NCBI GenBank assembly: GCA_039986595.1
Contig: JBDWQJ010000004.1
Location: 1-64,000, forward strand
Source of the DNA: Lentilitoribacter sp039986595
GTDB taxonomy: Bacteria > Pseudomonadota > Alphaproteobacteria > Rhizobiales > Rhizobiaceae
Length of the DNA stretch: 64,000 bases
Reading direction: 5' to 3'
In this document: positions 18,166-27,353 of the stretch, in pieces
Numbering within the stretch: the first letter of the stretch is position 1
Layout: each line of letters begins with the position of its first letter
Notes under the pieces: generated by a model
What the model was told of the DNA's origin: nothing
Seen by the model: the letters and a program-made list of their open reading frames with translations, nothing else
Databases searched by the model: none
Program-made: the position numbers and the translations under genes

Positions 18166-18199
18166 TGATTAATCATATTGGTAATTTTAGTTTACCAAT
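18166..18199. promoter_or_regulatory. Palindromes upstream of TRAP operon (operator candidates)
   Basis: Two inverted repeats lie 70-100 bases before dctP. TGATTAATCA (18166-18175) is a perfect 10-base palindrome. ATTGGTAA and TTACCAAT (18177-18184 and 18192-18199) form 8-base arms with a 7-base spacer. They have the look of regulator binding sites. No regulator gene is directly adjacent, so the protein is unknown. Confidence 0.45.
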
Positions 18200-18267
18200 C
18201 ATTGGTTCTGAATAGAGGATTCAGATTAGTCCAAATTTTAACATCGTGATTTCTTTGGGAGGAATAC

Positions 18268-19305
18268 ATGAAAAAAACTTTACTCGCTGCTGTTGCAAGT
18301 GTCGCCTTATTGGCTGGTTCTGCATCTGCAAAAGACAGCCTGGAAATGACATCGTCATTCGGTCAAAACCTACCAATTCTTGGTACTGCTGCGCTGGATT
18401 TTGTGTCTAAAATCAATGCTATATCCGAAGACGTGGAATTTGAGCATTTCGATCCAGGTAAACTCGTTCCTACACTAGAAGCACTTGATGCAATCTCAAA
18501 CGGTTCTGTTGATGCAGGTTATGCAACATCAGGTTACTGGCAGGGTAAGATCACTGCAGCGTCACTCTTCGCAGCTGTTCCATTTGGACCAGAAGCTGGT
18601 GAGTTCATGGGTTGGATCCTTTACGGTAACGGTGGTAAACTTTGGCAAGAAATGTATGACCAAGCTGGTTATGACGTTGTTGCTACACCGTGCGGCGTGA
18701 TCGCGCCTGAAACATCAGGTTGGTTCAAGAAAGAAATCAATACATTGGACGACCTTAAGGGTCTGAACATGCGCTTCTTCGGTCTTGGCGCGAAAGTTAT
18801 GGAACGTCTTGGTGTATCAACATCACTTCTTGGCGCGTCTGACATCTTCCCTGCTCTTGAGCGTGGTGCGATTGATGCAACTGAGTTCTCAATGCCTCGT
18901 ATTGATGCGCGTTTGGGCTTCCACAAAATTGCGAAGTACAACTACTTCCCTGGTTGGCACCAGCCATCAACATTGTTTGAGCTTTTGATCAACAAAGACG
19001 TATATGAAGAGCTTTCTGATCGCGCAAAAGAGCAAATTAAAGTTGCTTGTCTTGCAAACATCACAACAAACTTGGCTGAAGGCGAAGCAACAAACTTTGC
19101 TGCAATGGTCGACAACACTGAAAACAACGGTGTGACAATCAAGCAGTGGAGCCCAGAAATCTTGGCTGCATTTGAAGAAAACTGGAATGCTGTTGCGCAA
19201 GAACTAGCTGCAGAAGACGAGTTCTTCGCGAAAGTTTGGGCTGACCTTGCAGAATACCGCAAAGGTTACGCAACTTGGTCTAAGAGCATCTACCTTCCTC
19301 GCTAA
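18268..19305 (+). CDS. dctP: TRAP transporter substrate-binding protein (DctP family, TakP-like)
   Basis: 345 residues with a Sec signal peptide (KKTLLAAVASVALLAGSASA) and a DctP fold: FEHFDPGKLVPTLEALDAIS, MRFFGLGAKVMERLGVS, and the TakP-type FPGWHQPSTLFELLIN. TakP relatives bind 2-oxoacids or other small carboxylates, so an organic acid ligand is likely but not certain. GGGAGG lies just before the ATG. It is the first gene of a binding protein / small permease / large permease operon. Confidence 0.93.
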   Translation: MKKTLLAAVASVALLAGSASAKDSLEMTSSFGQNLPILGTAALDFVSKINAISEDVEFEHFDPGKLVPTLEALDAISNGSVDAGYATSGYWQGKITAASLFAAVPFGPEAGEFMGWILYGNGGKLWQEMYDQAGYDVVATPCGVIAPETSGWFKKEINTLDDLKGLNMRFFGLGAKVMERLGVSTSLLGASDIFPALERGAIDATEFSMPRIDARLGFHKIAKYNYFPGWHQPSTLFELLINKDVYEELSDRAKEQIKVACLANITTNLAEGEATNFAAMVDNTENNGVTIKQWSPEILAAFEENWNAVAQELAAEDEFFAKVWADLAEYRKGYATWSKSIYLPR

Positions 19306-19324
19306 TATTGCGTGAAAACCTTTG

Positions 19325-19357
19325 AGGGCGGCTTTTAAATTAAAGTCGCCCTTTCTG
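19325..19357 (+). terminator. Intercistronic hairpin between dctP and dctQ
   Basis: AGGGCGGCTTT (19325-19335) pairs with AAAGTCGCCCT (19342-19352), 11 pairs with one G-U, loop TAAATT, then TTTCTG. It could end part of the transcripts or protect the dctP message, giving more binding protein than permease. The weak U-tract favours a processing or attenuation role. Confidence 0.6.
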
Positions 19358-19391
19358 TATGAAGTTGGCAACCTCATTTTAGGAGCATACT

Positions 19392-20195
19392 ATGCCTGAT
19401 CGTACTTTGGATGTCGTTGAAGTGGCTGCAAAATCAATTGCCATCAATGACCCAGGAGAGCGCAATAAAGAAGAACACCTATGGGGTGATCGACTGGTTA
19501 TCGGTGTCGGCAATGTTGTTGCATGGATATTCCCATTATTGATGGTCGCAATTGTCACACAAGTTATCATTCGAAAATTTGGTCACAATCAGGCTTGGCT
19601 CGATGATGCGCAATGGTGGATGTATGGCTTTGCTATGTTAGCTGCGTTTGGATACGCCATTACGACCGAAAGTCATGTGCGCGTTGATATTCTTCATCAA
19701 AATTTTTCAAGAAAAAAGAAAGCCCGCGTCGAAGTGTTTGGCGTTGGTTGGCTGCTAATGCCGTTTATGCTCATCATGACTGATGTCATGATCCACTACG
19801 GATGGGCTTCCTGGGTTGCTGGCGAAGGGTCCGATAGCGCCAATGGTCTTCACATGCTCTATCTTTTAAAACTTTCGCTCCCAGTGCTATTTTTCATCGG
19901 TATTATTGCATCATATTCGGTTTTATATAGGCACCTAGCGCGATTTACAGAAGTTAGATTTTGGAAATTGCTGCTTGCCGCTCTTCCGTTTGCTGTTTTT
20001 GCCTGTGAGAGGGTATTTTACTACGCATCTTGGTGGTTTGTTCGTCTTACCAATACTGAAATTGCGGATCGCCGTATTTCCAGAGAACCACTCTTGGAAG
20101 CTTCAACATATTACGGCATCGGACTTTTCGTCCTCATGCTGATTGTCAGTTACATATTGGCACGCAAAAAAGATAATACTGTAGGGGCAGCATAA
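19392..20195 (+). CDS. dctQ: TRAP transporter small permease (DctQ)
   Basis: 267 residues, longer than the usual 160-200 of DctQ. Hydrophobic helices include VVAWIFPLLMVAIVTQVII, MYGFAMLAAFGYAI and ESHVRVDIL, the last being the conserved DctQ stretch. Extra C-terminal helices extend it to about residue 265. It forms the membrane complex with the following DctM. An AGGAG ribosome site precedes the ATG. Its size class fits the TakQ-like branch that goes with TakP-type binding proteins. Confidence 0.88.
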   Translation: MPDRTLDVVEVAAKSIAINDPGERNKEEHLWGDRLVIGVGNVVAWIFPLLMVAIVTQVIIRKFGHNQAWLDDAQWWMYGFAMLAAFGYAITTESHVRVDILHQNFSRKKKARVEVFGVGWLLMPFMLIMTDVMIHYGWASWVAGEGSDSANGLHMLYLLKLSLPVLFFIGIIASYSVLYRHLARFTEVRFWKLLLAALPFAVFACERVFYYASWWFVRLTNTEIADRRISREPLLEASTYYGIGLFVLMLIVSYILARKKDNTVGAA

Positions 20196-20197
20196 TT

Positions 20198-21646
20198 ATG
20201 GAAATCTTATCCCTCATTGGTAATGTGCTGAATATGAACCAACTATTGGTTCTGCTTCTTTTTCTTACCTTCATTTTTATGCTGTTTCGCGGAATACCAG
20301 TTGCATTTGCACTTGTAGGTGTCGGCTTGTTATTCGGTGTTTTGGGCGAATTCGTTCTTGATCCAAATGCCAAAGCAATTTCGCAATATATTGATTTTGA
20401 TAAAACACGCATCACCTACAAAAAGCTATTTGCTATTTCAGGCCGGTTCTTCGGTGGGGTGATCAAAAATCCTGTTCTTGTTGCGCTGCCAATGTTTATT
20501 TTCATGGGGTTGATGCTTGATCAATCCGGTGTTGCTCAAAAGATGATGAAGGCTATGCAGGCATTGTTCGGCTCACTTCGCGGTGGTTTGGCTTTATCTG
20601 TAATGCTGATTGGCATTATTTTAGCTGCATCAACGGGTGTGATCGGCGCTTCTGTGGTTTTGCTCGGCGTTATGGGCATTCCAACCATGATGAACCAAAA
20701 CTACTCCAAAGAGATTGCAACCGGCACAATTGCAGCATCGGGTACATTGGGTATTTTGATCCCACCGTCGATTATGTTGGTTATCATGTCGGATCAATTA
20801 GCGATTAGCCTTGGTGATCTGTTCATGGGTGCATTGTTCCCTGGATTGATCCTAGGTGGCTTATATATTCTCTTCATCATTATTTATGGTGTTCTTAATC
20901 CAAAAGCCATGCCATTACCAGAAAACAGAGAACCTGTTTCTATGAAGGTGATTGCAGATGTTGCGCTGTCGGTCGTACCGCCATTGCTACTAATCCTTCT
21001 GGTTCTTGGATCAATCTTCTTCGGCCTTGCAACACCAACGGAGGCTTCTGGTCTTGGCGCAATGGGCGCAACATTTCTCGCGTTTGCCAGCCGTAATCTT
21101 AATCTAAAGGTCTTTAAAGATGTGATGCGCCAAACGTTGAATACATCTGGCTATATCGTTGGTATCTTTATTGCTGCAAGCTTCTTTGCCTTTATCCTTC
21201 GCCGCTATGGTGGTGATGAGATCATCGAGAACTTGGTGACAGGTGCGTCTGACAATCCCTATATTGTGGTTGGCTTTATCCTGTTTATCATTTTCTGCTT
21301 AGGCTTCTTGCTAGATTGGATTGAGATCACATTGATCATCATGCCGCTCATGTTGCCTGTTGTGCTTGCGCTGGATCTTCCGGTTGAAGGTTACGGTGTT
21401 GTTGATAATCCATCGGTTGTTTGGTTTGCGATCCTTGTGGCTGTAACGCTGCAAACCTCGTTCTTAACCCCGCCCGTTGGTTTTGCACTGTTTTACCTTA
21501 AAGGCGTATGCCCTCCTGAAATAACGCTGGGGCATATCTATCGCGGTATCATTCCGTTTGTATTGGTACAGTTGCTTGGTTTGGGAATTGTGTTCTACTT
21601 CCCAGAATTATCGACCTGGCTACCCGCCATCGCATACGGAAATTAG
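20198..21646 (+). CDS. dctM: TRAP transporter large permease (DctM)
   Basis: 482 residues with about 12 membrane helices and the DctM features GVIGASVVLLGVMGIPTMM, SGTLGILIPPSIMLVI, ATPTEASGLGAMGA and QTSFLTPPVGFALFYLKG. It is the sodium-coupled translocation subunit. It starts 2 bases after dctQ and ends just before a strong terminator. Confidence 0.95.
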   Translation: MEILSLIGNVLNMNQLLVLLLFLTFIFMLFRGIPVAFALVGVGLLFGVLGEFVLDPNAKAISQYIDFDKTRITYKKLFAISGRFFGGVIKNPVLVALPMFIFMGLMLDQSGVAQKMMKAMQALFGSLRGGLALSVMLIGIILAASTGVIGASVVLLGVMGIPTMMNQNYSKEIATGTIAASGTLGILIPPSIMLVIMSDQLAISLGDLFMGALFPGLILGGLYILFIIIYGVLNPKAMPLPENREPVSMKVIADVALSVVPPLLLILLVLGSIFFGLATPTEASGLGAMGATFLAFASRNLNLKVFKDVMRQTLNTSGYIVGIFIAASFFAFILRRYGGDEIIENLVTGASDNPYIVVGFILFIIFCLGFLLDWIEITLIIMPLMLPVVLALDLPVEGYGVVDNPSVVWFAILVAVTLQTSFLTPPVGFALFYLKGVCPPEITLGHIYRGIIPFVLVQLLGLGIVFYFPELSTWLPAIAYGN

Positions 21647-21652
21647 ATATAG

Positions 21653-21681
21653 AAAAACCCGCTCAACTGAGCGGGTTTTTT
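21653..21681 (+). terminator. Rho-independent terminator after TRAP operon
   Basis: AAAAACCCGCTC pairs with GAGCGGGTTTTT around loop AACT, followed by T residues. The A-run on the left arm lets it also serve the convergent ROK gene on the minus strand. Confidence 0.9.
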
Positions 21682-21698
21682 GTTAATGAGGATATACG

Positions 21699-22910
21699 TT
21701 AGGATTTCCCAAATGCTGCTTGCTGATCGAGCCATTCTAACCCTATGATGGAACTGCCGTTTTCGACATGGATCAGAGCATCATTTGCCTGAGTAAATGA
21801 AACATCAAGTTGCTTATGAAAACGAAAATGCTCGTTGAGTGACTTGCGAATTTCGTCCTGCATCAAATCAAGTGCCTGCGCACCTCGCCCGACAAAAACC
21901 ACAGGAAACGCGTCAAATAATCCAAACATGATCGCAAGACCAAATCCCATAGCACGACCTGCTTCGCGTATCGCTTCTCTTGCAGCCCCTTCCGAGTTTT
22001 TAGCTTCTTCTATGATATTGGCGATATCATCACTTGTGATTTGCCTGTCTGGCAATGTGTTTGGGTCTAGCTGGTTTGCCCGACGCCAGATCGCATAATC
22101 ACTTGCATAAGCTTCAACACATCCATGCTTTTTACAGCGGCACAGTGCTCCATCATTGCCCTTGTATGATATGTGGCCCAATTCAGATGCCGATGATTTG
22201 GCACCATGAAAGGGTTCGCCATCCATATATAAACCAAGACCAATACCATATGACATGAGAACCGCTGCAAACGTGCCATCTTTATATTCTTTGTCTTTGG
22301 ATAAGCTTTTGGCGATCATAGCGCTGTCATTTGCAACAATCACTTCAGCATTGGCGAGTTGCGATAAATGGTCGGCAAACTTCAACCCACTTTCAGATAA
22401 AATGGGCGACCACAATATTTCTTTACCACTGTTATTTGTCAGGCCCTGCACACCCAGCACAAAAATAGATGGTGTAATTTTCATCTCAAGCGAGTTAAGC
22501 ATCGATAAGATCGCCTGTGCAACGTCATGTCCATTGAGATTATCAAGTGAGACTTTTTCTTGAACAGTTGCGATTTTATCACCCACATAATCAACGACGG
22601 ACAAAGATATCGAGTTAAATGTAAGCGACCCCGCGACAACAAATCTGTAACCAGGATTTAATTCAAGCTGTACTCTTGGCCGTCCATGCGAGTTACTTGT
22701 TTGCGTGGTAATATCGGGTTCACAAACTGTTATAATACCGTCATCAAGCAACATAGTACTGACGTTTGTCACCGTGCCAGCGCTTAAATCGGCAAGTTTG
22801 CTAATTTCTGTTCGAGACTTTTTCCCATACAATCGAAATTGCGAAATGATGCGCAATCGATTTTGCTTTCTGACGTCATCAGAGAGATAAACCTGTTTTG
22901 TTTTGCTCAA
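21699..22910 (-). CDS. ROK-family transcriptional regulator (XylR-type)
   Basis: About 403 residues from a TTG at 22910, which is preceded by AAGGACAGG; a longer frame opens at a TTG at 22973 (424 residues). The N-terminus is a winged helix (RTEISKLADLSAGTVTNVS), and the rest is a ROK sugar-kinase-like domain with an ATP-type loop and the cysteine zinc motif CRCKKHGCVEAYAS. It lies divergent to xylB-xylA, so it is most likely the xylose-responsive repressor of those genes. Its own promoter must overlap that of xylB in the short shared region. Confidence 0.9.
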   Translation of the reverse strand: MSKTKQVYLSDDVRKQNRLRIISQFRLYGKKSRTEISKLADLSAGTVTNVSTMLLDDGIITVCEPDITTQTSNSHGRPRVQLELNPGYRFVVAGSLTFNSISLSVVDYVGDKIATVQEKVSLDNLNGHDVAQAILSMLNSLEMKITPSIFVLGVQGLTNNSGKEILWSPILSESGLKFADHLSQLANAEVIVANDSAMIAKSLSKDKEYKDGTFAAVLMSYGIGLGLYMDGEPFHGAKSSASELGHISYKGNDGALCRCKKHGCVEAYASDYAIWRRANQLDPNTLPDRQITSDDIANIIEEAKNSEGAAREAIREAGRAMGFGLAIMFGLFDAFPVVFVGRGAQALDLMQDEIRKSLNEHFRFHKQLDVSFTQANDALIHVENGSSIIGLEWLDQQAAFGKS

Positions 22911-22959
22911 ACGCCTGTCCTTTAAATATGCCCTATTACGTAATAACCTGAAAACCTTC

Positions 22960-22987
22960 TTGACATCAACCAAGCAAAATGTAATTT
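22960..22987 (+). promoter_or_regulatory. Possible xylB promoter in ROK/xylB gap
   Basis: A consensus-like TTGACA at 22960-22965 is followed 16 bases later by TAATTT (22982-22987), which would place the start of transcription just before xylB. The -10 match is weak, so this is only a candidate. It falls between the two possible starts of the regulator and xylB. Confidence 0.4.
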
Positions 22988-23015
22988 TTTAAGGGTTAAA
23001 TTAAATGAGGTGGGA

Positions 23016-24470
23016 ATGTTTATAGGTTTAGATCTTGGCACATCGGGTGTTCGAGCGGTTTTGATGAATGAGAATCAAATCATGCTGGCATCCGCGGAAG
23101 CCCATTATGATGTTACGCGTCCACATATTGGATGGTCAGAACAAAACCCTCAGGATTGGATTGATGGTTGCCGCTCTACGCTGGCTTCATTAAAGACTGA
23201 TCATGCAGATGAAATGTCATCCGTCAAAGCCATCAGTATTTCTGGACACATGCATGGCGCTACACTTATTGACGCGTCCGATAGTGTTTTACGACCTTGC
23301 ATATTATGGAATGATACGCGCTCATCTGAAGAAGCGCGAACCTTTGACGAAAATCCGATTTTCAGAAAATTGTCTGGCAATATTGTTTTCCCAGGATTTA
23401 CCGCACCCAAGCTTGCTTGGGTTAAAAATAATGAAGCTGAGATTTTTGATAAAACGGCAAAAGTTCTATTACCAAAAGACTTTTTACGCCTTTGGCTAAC
23501 CGGCGAACATGTGTCTGAAATGTCAGATGCTGCAGGTACTTCCTGGCTTGATGTTGCAAAACGTGACTGGTCAATTGAGTTGCTTGATGCTTCAGGTATG
23601 ACGATTGATCAAATGCCAAGGCTGGTTGAAGGTAGTGAGGCCTCAGGCGAGTTGAGATCAGAATTAGCGACTGATTTTGGCATGCCAAAAGGTGTTATCA
23701 TTGCAGGTGGTGCAGGTGATAATGCGGCATCAGCTTGCGGTATCGGCGCAACCGGCGAAGGTGAAGCGTTTGTCTCTCTGGGAACTTCAGGCGTCTTGTT
23801 TGCGGCGAACAATTCTTATCGCCCTGATCCAGAAAGCGCTGTGCATACATTTTGTCATGCGATCCCTTCTATGTGGCACCAGATGGGTGTGATTTTGTCT
23901 GCAACTGATAGCTTAAACTGGTTATCTAATATTACGGGGCAAAAACCATCTGAACTGACAGCAGCACTGGGAACGGATGTTAAATCGCCTAATGCGGTTA
24001 AATTTCTGCCATATCTTTCTGGCGAACGCACACCGCATAATGACAGCAAAATCCGTGGTTCATTTTCCAATATTGATATCGCAAGCACACCTGAAGATCT
24101 TACCCAATCTGTGATTGAAGGTGTCAGCTTTGCACTGCGCGATAATTTGGAAGCATTACGACAAGCAGGAACTGAGCTTGATCGGATCATCGCAGTTGGT
24201 GGTGGCTCTCGTTCCGATTATTGGTTGAGCCTATTGGCAACCATCTTAGGCAAGCCCATTGATCTGCCTGAACAAGGTGATTTTGGTGCAGCATTTGGCG
24301 CAGCTCGCTTAGCGCAAGCATCTGTTTCAACAACACCAATTGAGCAAATTATGTCTTTGCCAAAAACAGCAAAAAGTTTTGAACCAAATTTAAATATGAG
24401 CCAGGAATTTGATGACGCCTATCAACAATATCGCGCGTTATATCCTGCATTAGGAGGAGTATACTCATGA
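23016..24470 (+). CDS. xylB: Xylulokinase
   Basis: 484 residues from ATG 23016, with GAGG 6 bases upstream; a GTG two codons earlier lies inside the ribosome site. The FGGY kinase fold is clear: GLDLGTSGVRAVLMNE at the N-terminus, GHMHGATLID, ILWNDTRS, GAGDNAASACGIGA, FLPYLSGERTPHND, and AVGGGSRSDYWLSLLA. It phosphorylates D-xylulose to xylulose 5-phosphate. The stop overlaps the xylA start as ATGA. Confidence 0.95.
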   Translation: MFIGLDLGTSGVRAVLMNENQIMLASAEAHYDVTRPHIGWSEQNPQDWIDGCRSTLASLKTDHADEMSSVKAISISGHMHGATLIDASDSVLRPCILWNDTRSSEEARTFDENPIFRKLSGNIVFPGFTAPKLAWVKNNEAEIFDKTAKVLLPKDFLRLWLTGEHVSEMSDAAGTSWLDVAKRDWSIELLDASGMTIDQMPRLVEGSEASGELRSELATDFGMPKGVIIAGGAGDNAASACGIGATGEGEAFVSLGTSGVLFAANNSYRPDPESAVHTFCHAIPSMWHQMGVILSATDSLNWLSNITGQKPSELTAALGTDVKSPNAVKFLPYLSGERTPHNDSKIRGSFSNIDIASTPEDLTQSVIEGVSFALRDNLEALRQAGTELDRIIAVGGGSRSDYWLSLLATILGKPIDLPEQGDFGAAFGAARLAQASVSTTPIEQIMSLPKTAKSFEPNLNMSQEFDDAYQQYRALYPALGGVYS

Positions 24471-25780
24471 AAACAGATTTCTTTTCAGGGATCGAGAAAA
24501 TAAAATATGAAGGGCCGGAAAGCACCAATCCTATGGCTTTTCGTCACTACAATCCCGATGAGATGGTCATGGGCAAACGCATGGAAGATCACTTGCGATT
24601 TGCAGTTGCTTATTGGCACTCATTTGCTTGGGAAGGTGGCGATCCATTTGGTGGCCGCACGTTTGACAGACCTTGGTATCCGCAAGACGAGATGGGCAAA
24701 GCAAAACTAAAAGCTGATGTGGCTTTTGACATGTTTGAAATTTTGGGTGCGCCCTACTATTGCTTCCATGATGCTGATGTCCGTCCCGAAGGCAGTAACT
24801 TTGCGGAAAGCAAACGTAACTTAGAAGAAATCGTTGGAATTTTTGAACAAAAACAAGCTGAAACAGGCATGAAACTTCTATGGGGAACAGCAAATCTGTT
24901 CTCCCATAAGCGCTTTATGTCGGGTGCGAGCACAAATCCTGATCCGGATGTGTTTGCATATTCAGCTGCTACAATTAAGTCGTGCATGGATGCGACACAT
25001 AAATTGGGCGGTGAAAATTATGTCCTCTGGGGTGGTCGCGAGGGCTATGAAACACTGCTCAATACTGATCTTGGCAAAGAAGATGCACAGATGGGCCGCA
25101 TGCTCAACATGGTGGTTGAGTATAAGCACCAAATTGGCTTTAAAGGCACCATTCTTGTTGAGCCAAAACCTCAGGAGCCGAGCAAGCATCAATATGATTA
25201 TGATGCCGCTACCTGTTACGGTTTCCTAAAACGTCATGGTCTTGAAAATGAAGTAAAGCTCAATCTTGAGCAAGGGCATGCGATCCTTGCAGGTCACAGT
25301 TTTGAGCATGAAATTGCGACAGCTACCAGTCTTGGTATGTTGGGATCGATTGATATGAACCGCAATGACTACCAATCCGGATGGGATACTGATCAGTTCC
25401 CGAATAATGTTCCTGAAGTTGCGCTCGCATACTATCACATCTTAAAAGATGGTGGACTTAAGACAGGCGGCACAAACTTTGATGCTAAAGTCCGTCGTCA
25501 ATCAACGGATGCGGAAGATCTCTTGCATGGCCATATTGGAGGCATGGATATTTGTGCTCGTGGTATTAAAGCTGCGGCAGCGATGATCGAAGATGGAACA
25601 CTCGATAGTTTTGTTGATGATCGCTATGCCGGTTGGAAAGGCGATGAAGCACAAAAAATGCTCAATGGTGAATATGGGCTTGAAGAAATCTCTAACTATG
25701 TTGAGCAAGCAGATGTGAACCCAGAGCCAATTTCAGGACGTCAAGAATATCTTGAAAATGTCATCAATCGTTTTGTTTAA
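24467..25780 (+). CDS. xylA: Xylose isomerase
   Basis: 437 residues, typical of the longer class II xylose isomerases. Catalytic and metal motifs are present: FHDADVRPEG (catalytic His), KLLWGTANLFSHKRFMSGA, VEPKPQEPSKHQYD, and SIDMNRNDYQSGWDTDQFP. It converts D-xylose to D-xylulose, upstream of XylB in the pathway. It is translationally coupled to xylB and followed by a terminator. Confidence 0.97.
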   Translation: MKTDFFSGIEKIKYEGPESTNPMAFRHYNPDEMVMGKRMEDHLRFAVAYWHSFAWEGGDPFGGRTFDRPWYPQDEMGKAKLKADVAFDMFEILGAPYYCFHDADVRPEGSNFAESKRNLEEIVGIFEQKQAETGMKLLWGTANLFSHKRFMSGASTNPDPDVFAYSAATIKSCMDATHKLGGENYVLWGGREGYETLLNTDLGKEDAQMGRMLNMVVEYKHQIGFKGTILVEPKPQEPSKHQYDYDAATCYGFLKRHGLENEVKLNLEQGHAILAGHSFEHEIATATSLGMLGSIDMNRNDYQSGWDTDQFPNNVPEVALAYYHILKDGGLKTGGTNFDAKVRRQSTDAEDLLHGHIGGMDICARGIKAAAAMIEDGTLDSFVDDRYAGWKGDEAQKMLNGEYGLEEISNYVEQADVNPEPISGRQEYLENVINRFV

Positions 25781-25830
25781 AAGCTAATTTGATAAAATCC
25801 TCCCTGTGAATACATTTTGTATTCGAAGAT

Positions 25831-25859
25831 GAGCGCCAATCTGATTGGCGCTCTTTTTT
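25831..25859 (+). terminator. Terminator after xylA
   Basis: GAGCGCCAAT and ATTGGCGCTC form a perfect 10-base stem with loop CTG, followed by six T. A smaller hairpin, GAATAC/GTATTC, lies just upstream at 25808-25824. Confidence 0.92.
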
Positions 25860-25934
25860 ATTTACCTATTACAACTTGCGCTCTGGCACCCTAAATGTAC
25901 GATACTAGAATAATTCGTATTTAGAGATCAAAGC

Positions 25935-27350
25935 ATGCCCCATAAATATCGCCCCTCCACAGAGCATTTGAATTTAGGAAATGCGTTTTTCGATCCTGTG
26001 GAAGCTGCAGATTTTCCTCAAACTATTCTGCGGTATCGCAACCAAACAGCGGCTGAAACAGTTGGGCTTGAAGATCTTTCTGACGCTGAATGGCTGTCGC
26101 ATTTTGGCCGTTTCAAAGTGCTGCCAGATAATCTACCTCAGCCTTTGGCACTAAGATATCACGGTCATCAGTTTCGCAATTATAATCCCGAGCTTGGTGA
26201 TGGACGAGGGTTCTTATTTGCACAAATGATTGATGACAAAGATCGTCTTTTGGATTTGGGCACAAAGGGATCGGGCCAGACACCATGGTCGCGCGCAGGC
26301 GATGGGCGTTTAACGCTTAAAGGTGGCGTTCGCGAAGTCCTTGCTACAGAATTGCTGACAGCCCTTGGGGTCAACACCTCAAAGAGCTTCAGCCTGATTG
26401 AAACAGGTGAGCGACTTTATCGCAATGATGAACCCTCTCCTGCACGATCAAGCGTTTTGGTACGACTTAATCACAGCCATATTCGTATCGGAACTTTCCA
26501 ACGACTATTATACCTTGAAGATCACAAAAGCATCGAGAAACTAGTCAATTATTCGATTGAAAACTATTGGCCTGAGGCAAAGCAATCTGACGATCCTGTA
26601 TTGGCATTTTATAAACTGGTGGTGAAAGCCGTTGCAAAAATGGGTGCGCAATGGTTTGTCGCAGGGTTTGTGCACGGGGTGCTTAACACCGACAATATCA
26701 CAATTACAGGTGAAAGCTTCGACTATGGACCTTGGCGGTTTTTACCAAATCTGGATCCTGATTTTACCGCGGCCTATTTTGACCATTCGGGACTTTATGC
26801 ATTCGGAAGACAACCGGATGCATTGCAATGGAATTTGGCACGGCTGGCAGAATGTTTGATCCCACTTTGCGATATTGACGCGTTAAAATCTGCAGTCGAG
26901 AGTTATTCTGCTATTTTTGAAACCGAGCTGCAGATACTCACGTTAAAACGCCTTGGATTGAAAAACACGAGTTCTGCCCCCAACCCACTGGTTGCTTTGT
27001 TTTATAAAACCTTGCGCGATAGTGATGCATTGTATGAGCAGACATTCTTTGATTTTGCAGGTGGTGCCGTTGAGGAACGGCTTACAAATAGCCCCAATGC
27101 GGAACACTATAAATCCAGCGATATGAGCGTGCTAATTACGCATATTAGAAAGTGCGAAACCGTTTCCGGAGCAAATGCATTTCTTGATAGCGAACTCACC
27201 AAACCAAGTTCAAAAGCACAAACATTATTGATTGATGAGGTTGAAGAGATTTGGTCCCAAATCGCAGATAAAGATGATTGGTCGGTTTTTGAGGCAAAAA
27301 TCAGTGAAATTCGAAAATATGGCGCGTTAAATTTGCAGTTGTGGAGCTAG
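25935..27350 (+). CDS. selO: SelO-family protein adenylyltransferase (YdiU)
   Basis: 471 residues with SelO features: FRNYNPELGDGRGFLFAQ, LGTKGSGQTPWSRAGDGRLT, GVREVLATELLTALGV, SSVLVRLNHSHIRIGTF and GFVHGVLNTDNITITGE with the DYGPW metal-binding part. SelO is a pseudokinase that transfers AMP to protein Ser, Thr or Tyr and is linked to redox homeostasis. The C-terminus (YGALNLQLWS) has no selenocysteine or cysteine near the end. It is convergent with the GGDEF-EAL gene, only 3 bases apart. Confidence 0.92.
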   Translation: MPHKYRPSTEHLNLGNAFFDPVEAADFPQTILRYRNQTAAETVGLEDLSDAEWLSHFGRFKVLPDNLPQPLALRYHGHQFRNYNPELGDGRGFLFAQMIDDKDRLLDLGTKGSGQTPWSRAGDGRLTLKGGVREVLATELLTALGVNTSKSFSLIETGERLYRNDEPSPARSSVLVRLNHSHIRIGTFQRLLYLEDHKSIEKLVNYSIENYWPEAKQSDDPVLAFYKLVVKAVAKMGAQWFVAGFVHGVLNTDNITITGESFDYGPWRFLPNLDPDFTAAYFDHSGLYAFGRQPDALQWNLARLAECLIPLCDIDALKSAVESYSAIFETELQILTLKRLGLKNTSSAPNPLVALFYKTLRDSDALYEQTFFDFAGGAVEERLTNSPNAEHYKSSDMSVLITHIRKCETVSGANAFLDSELTKPSSKAQTLLIDEVEEIWSQIADKDDWSVFEAKISEIRKYGALNLQLWS

Positions 27351-27353
27351 CAA

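Noticed and set aside
23422..23688. Antisense open frames in xylB, xylA, ileS and groEL
   Set aside because: All are overlapped by well-supported enzymes on the other strand and show no independent features.
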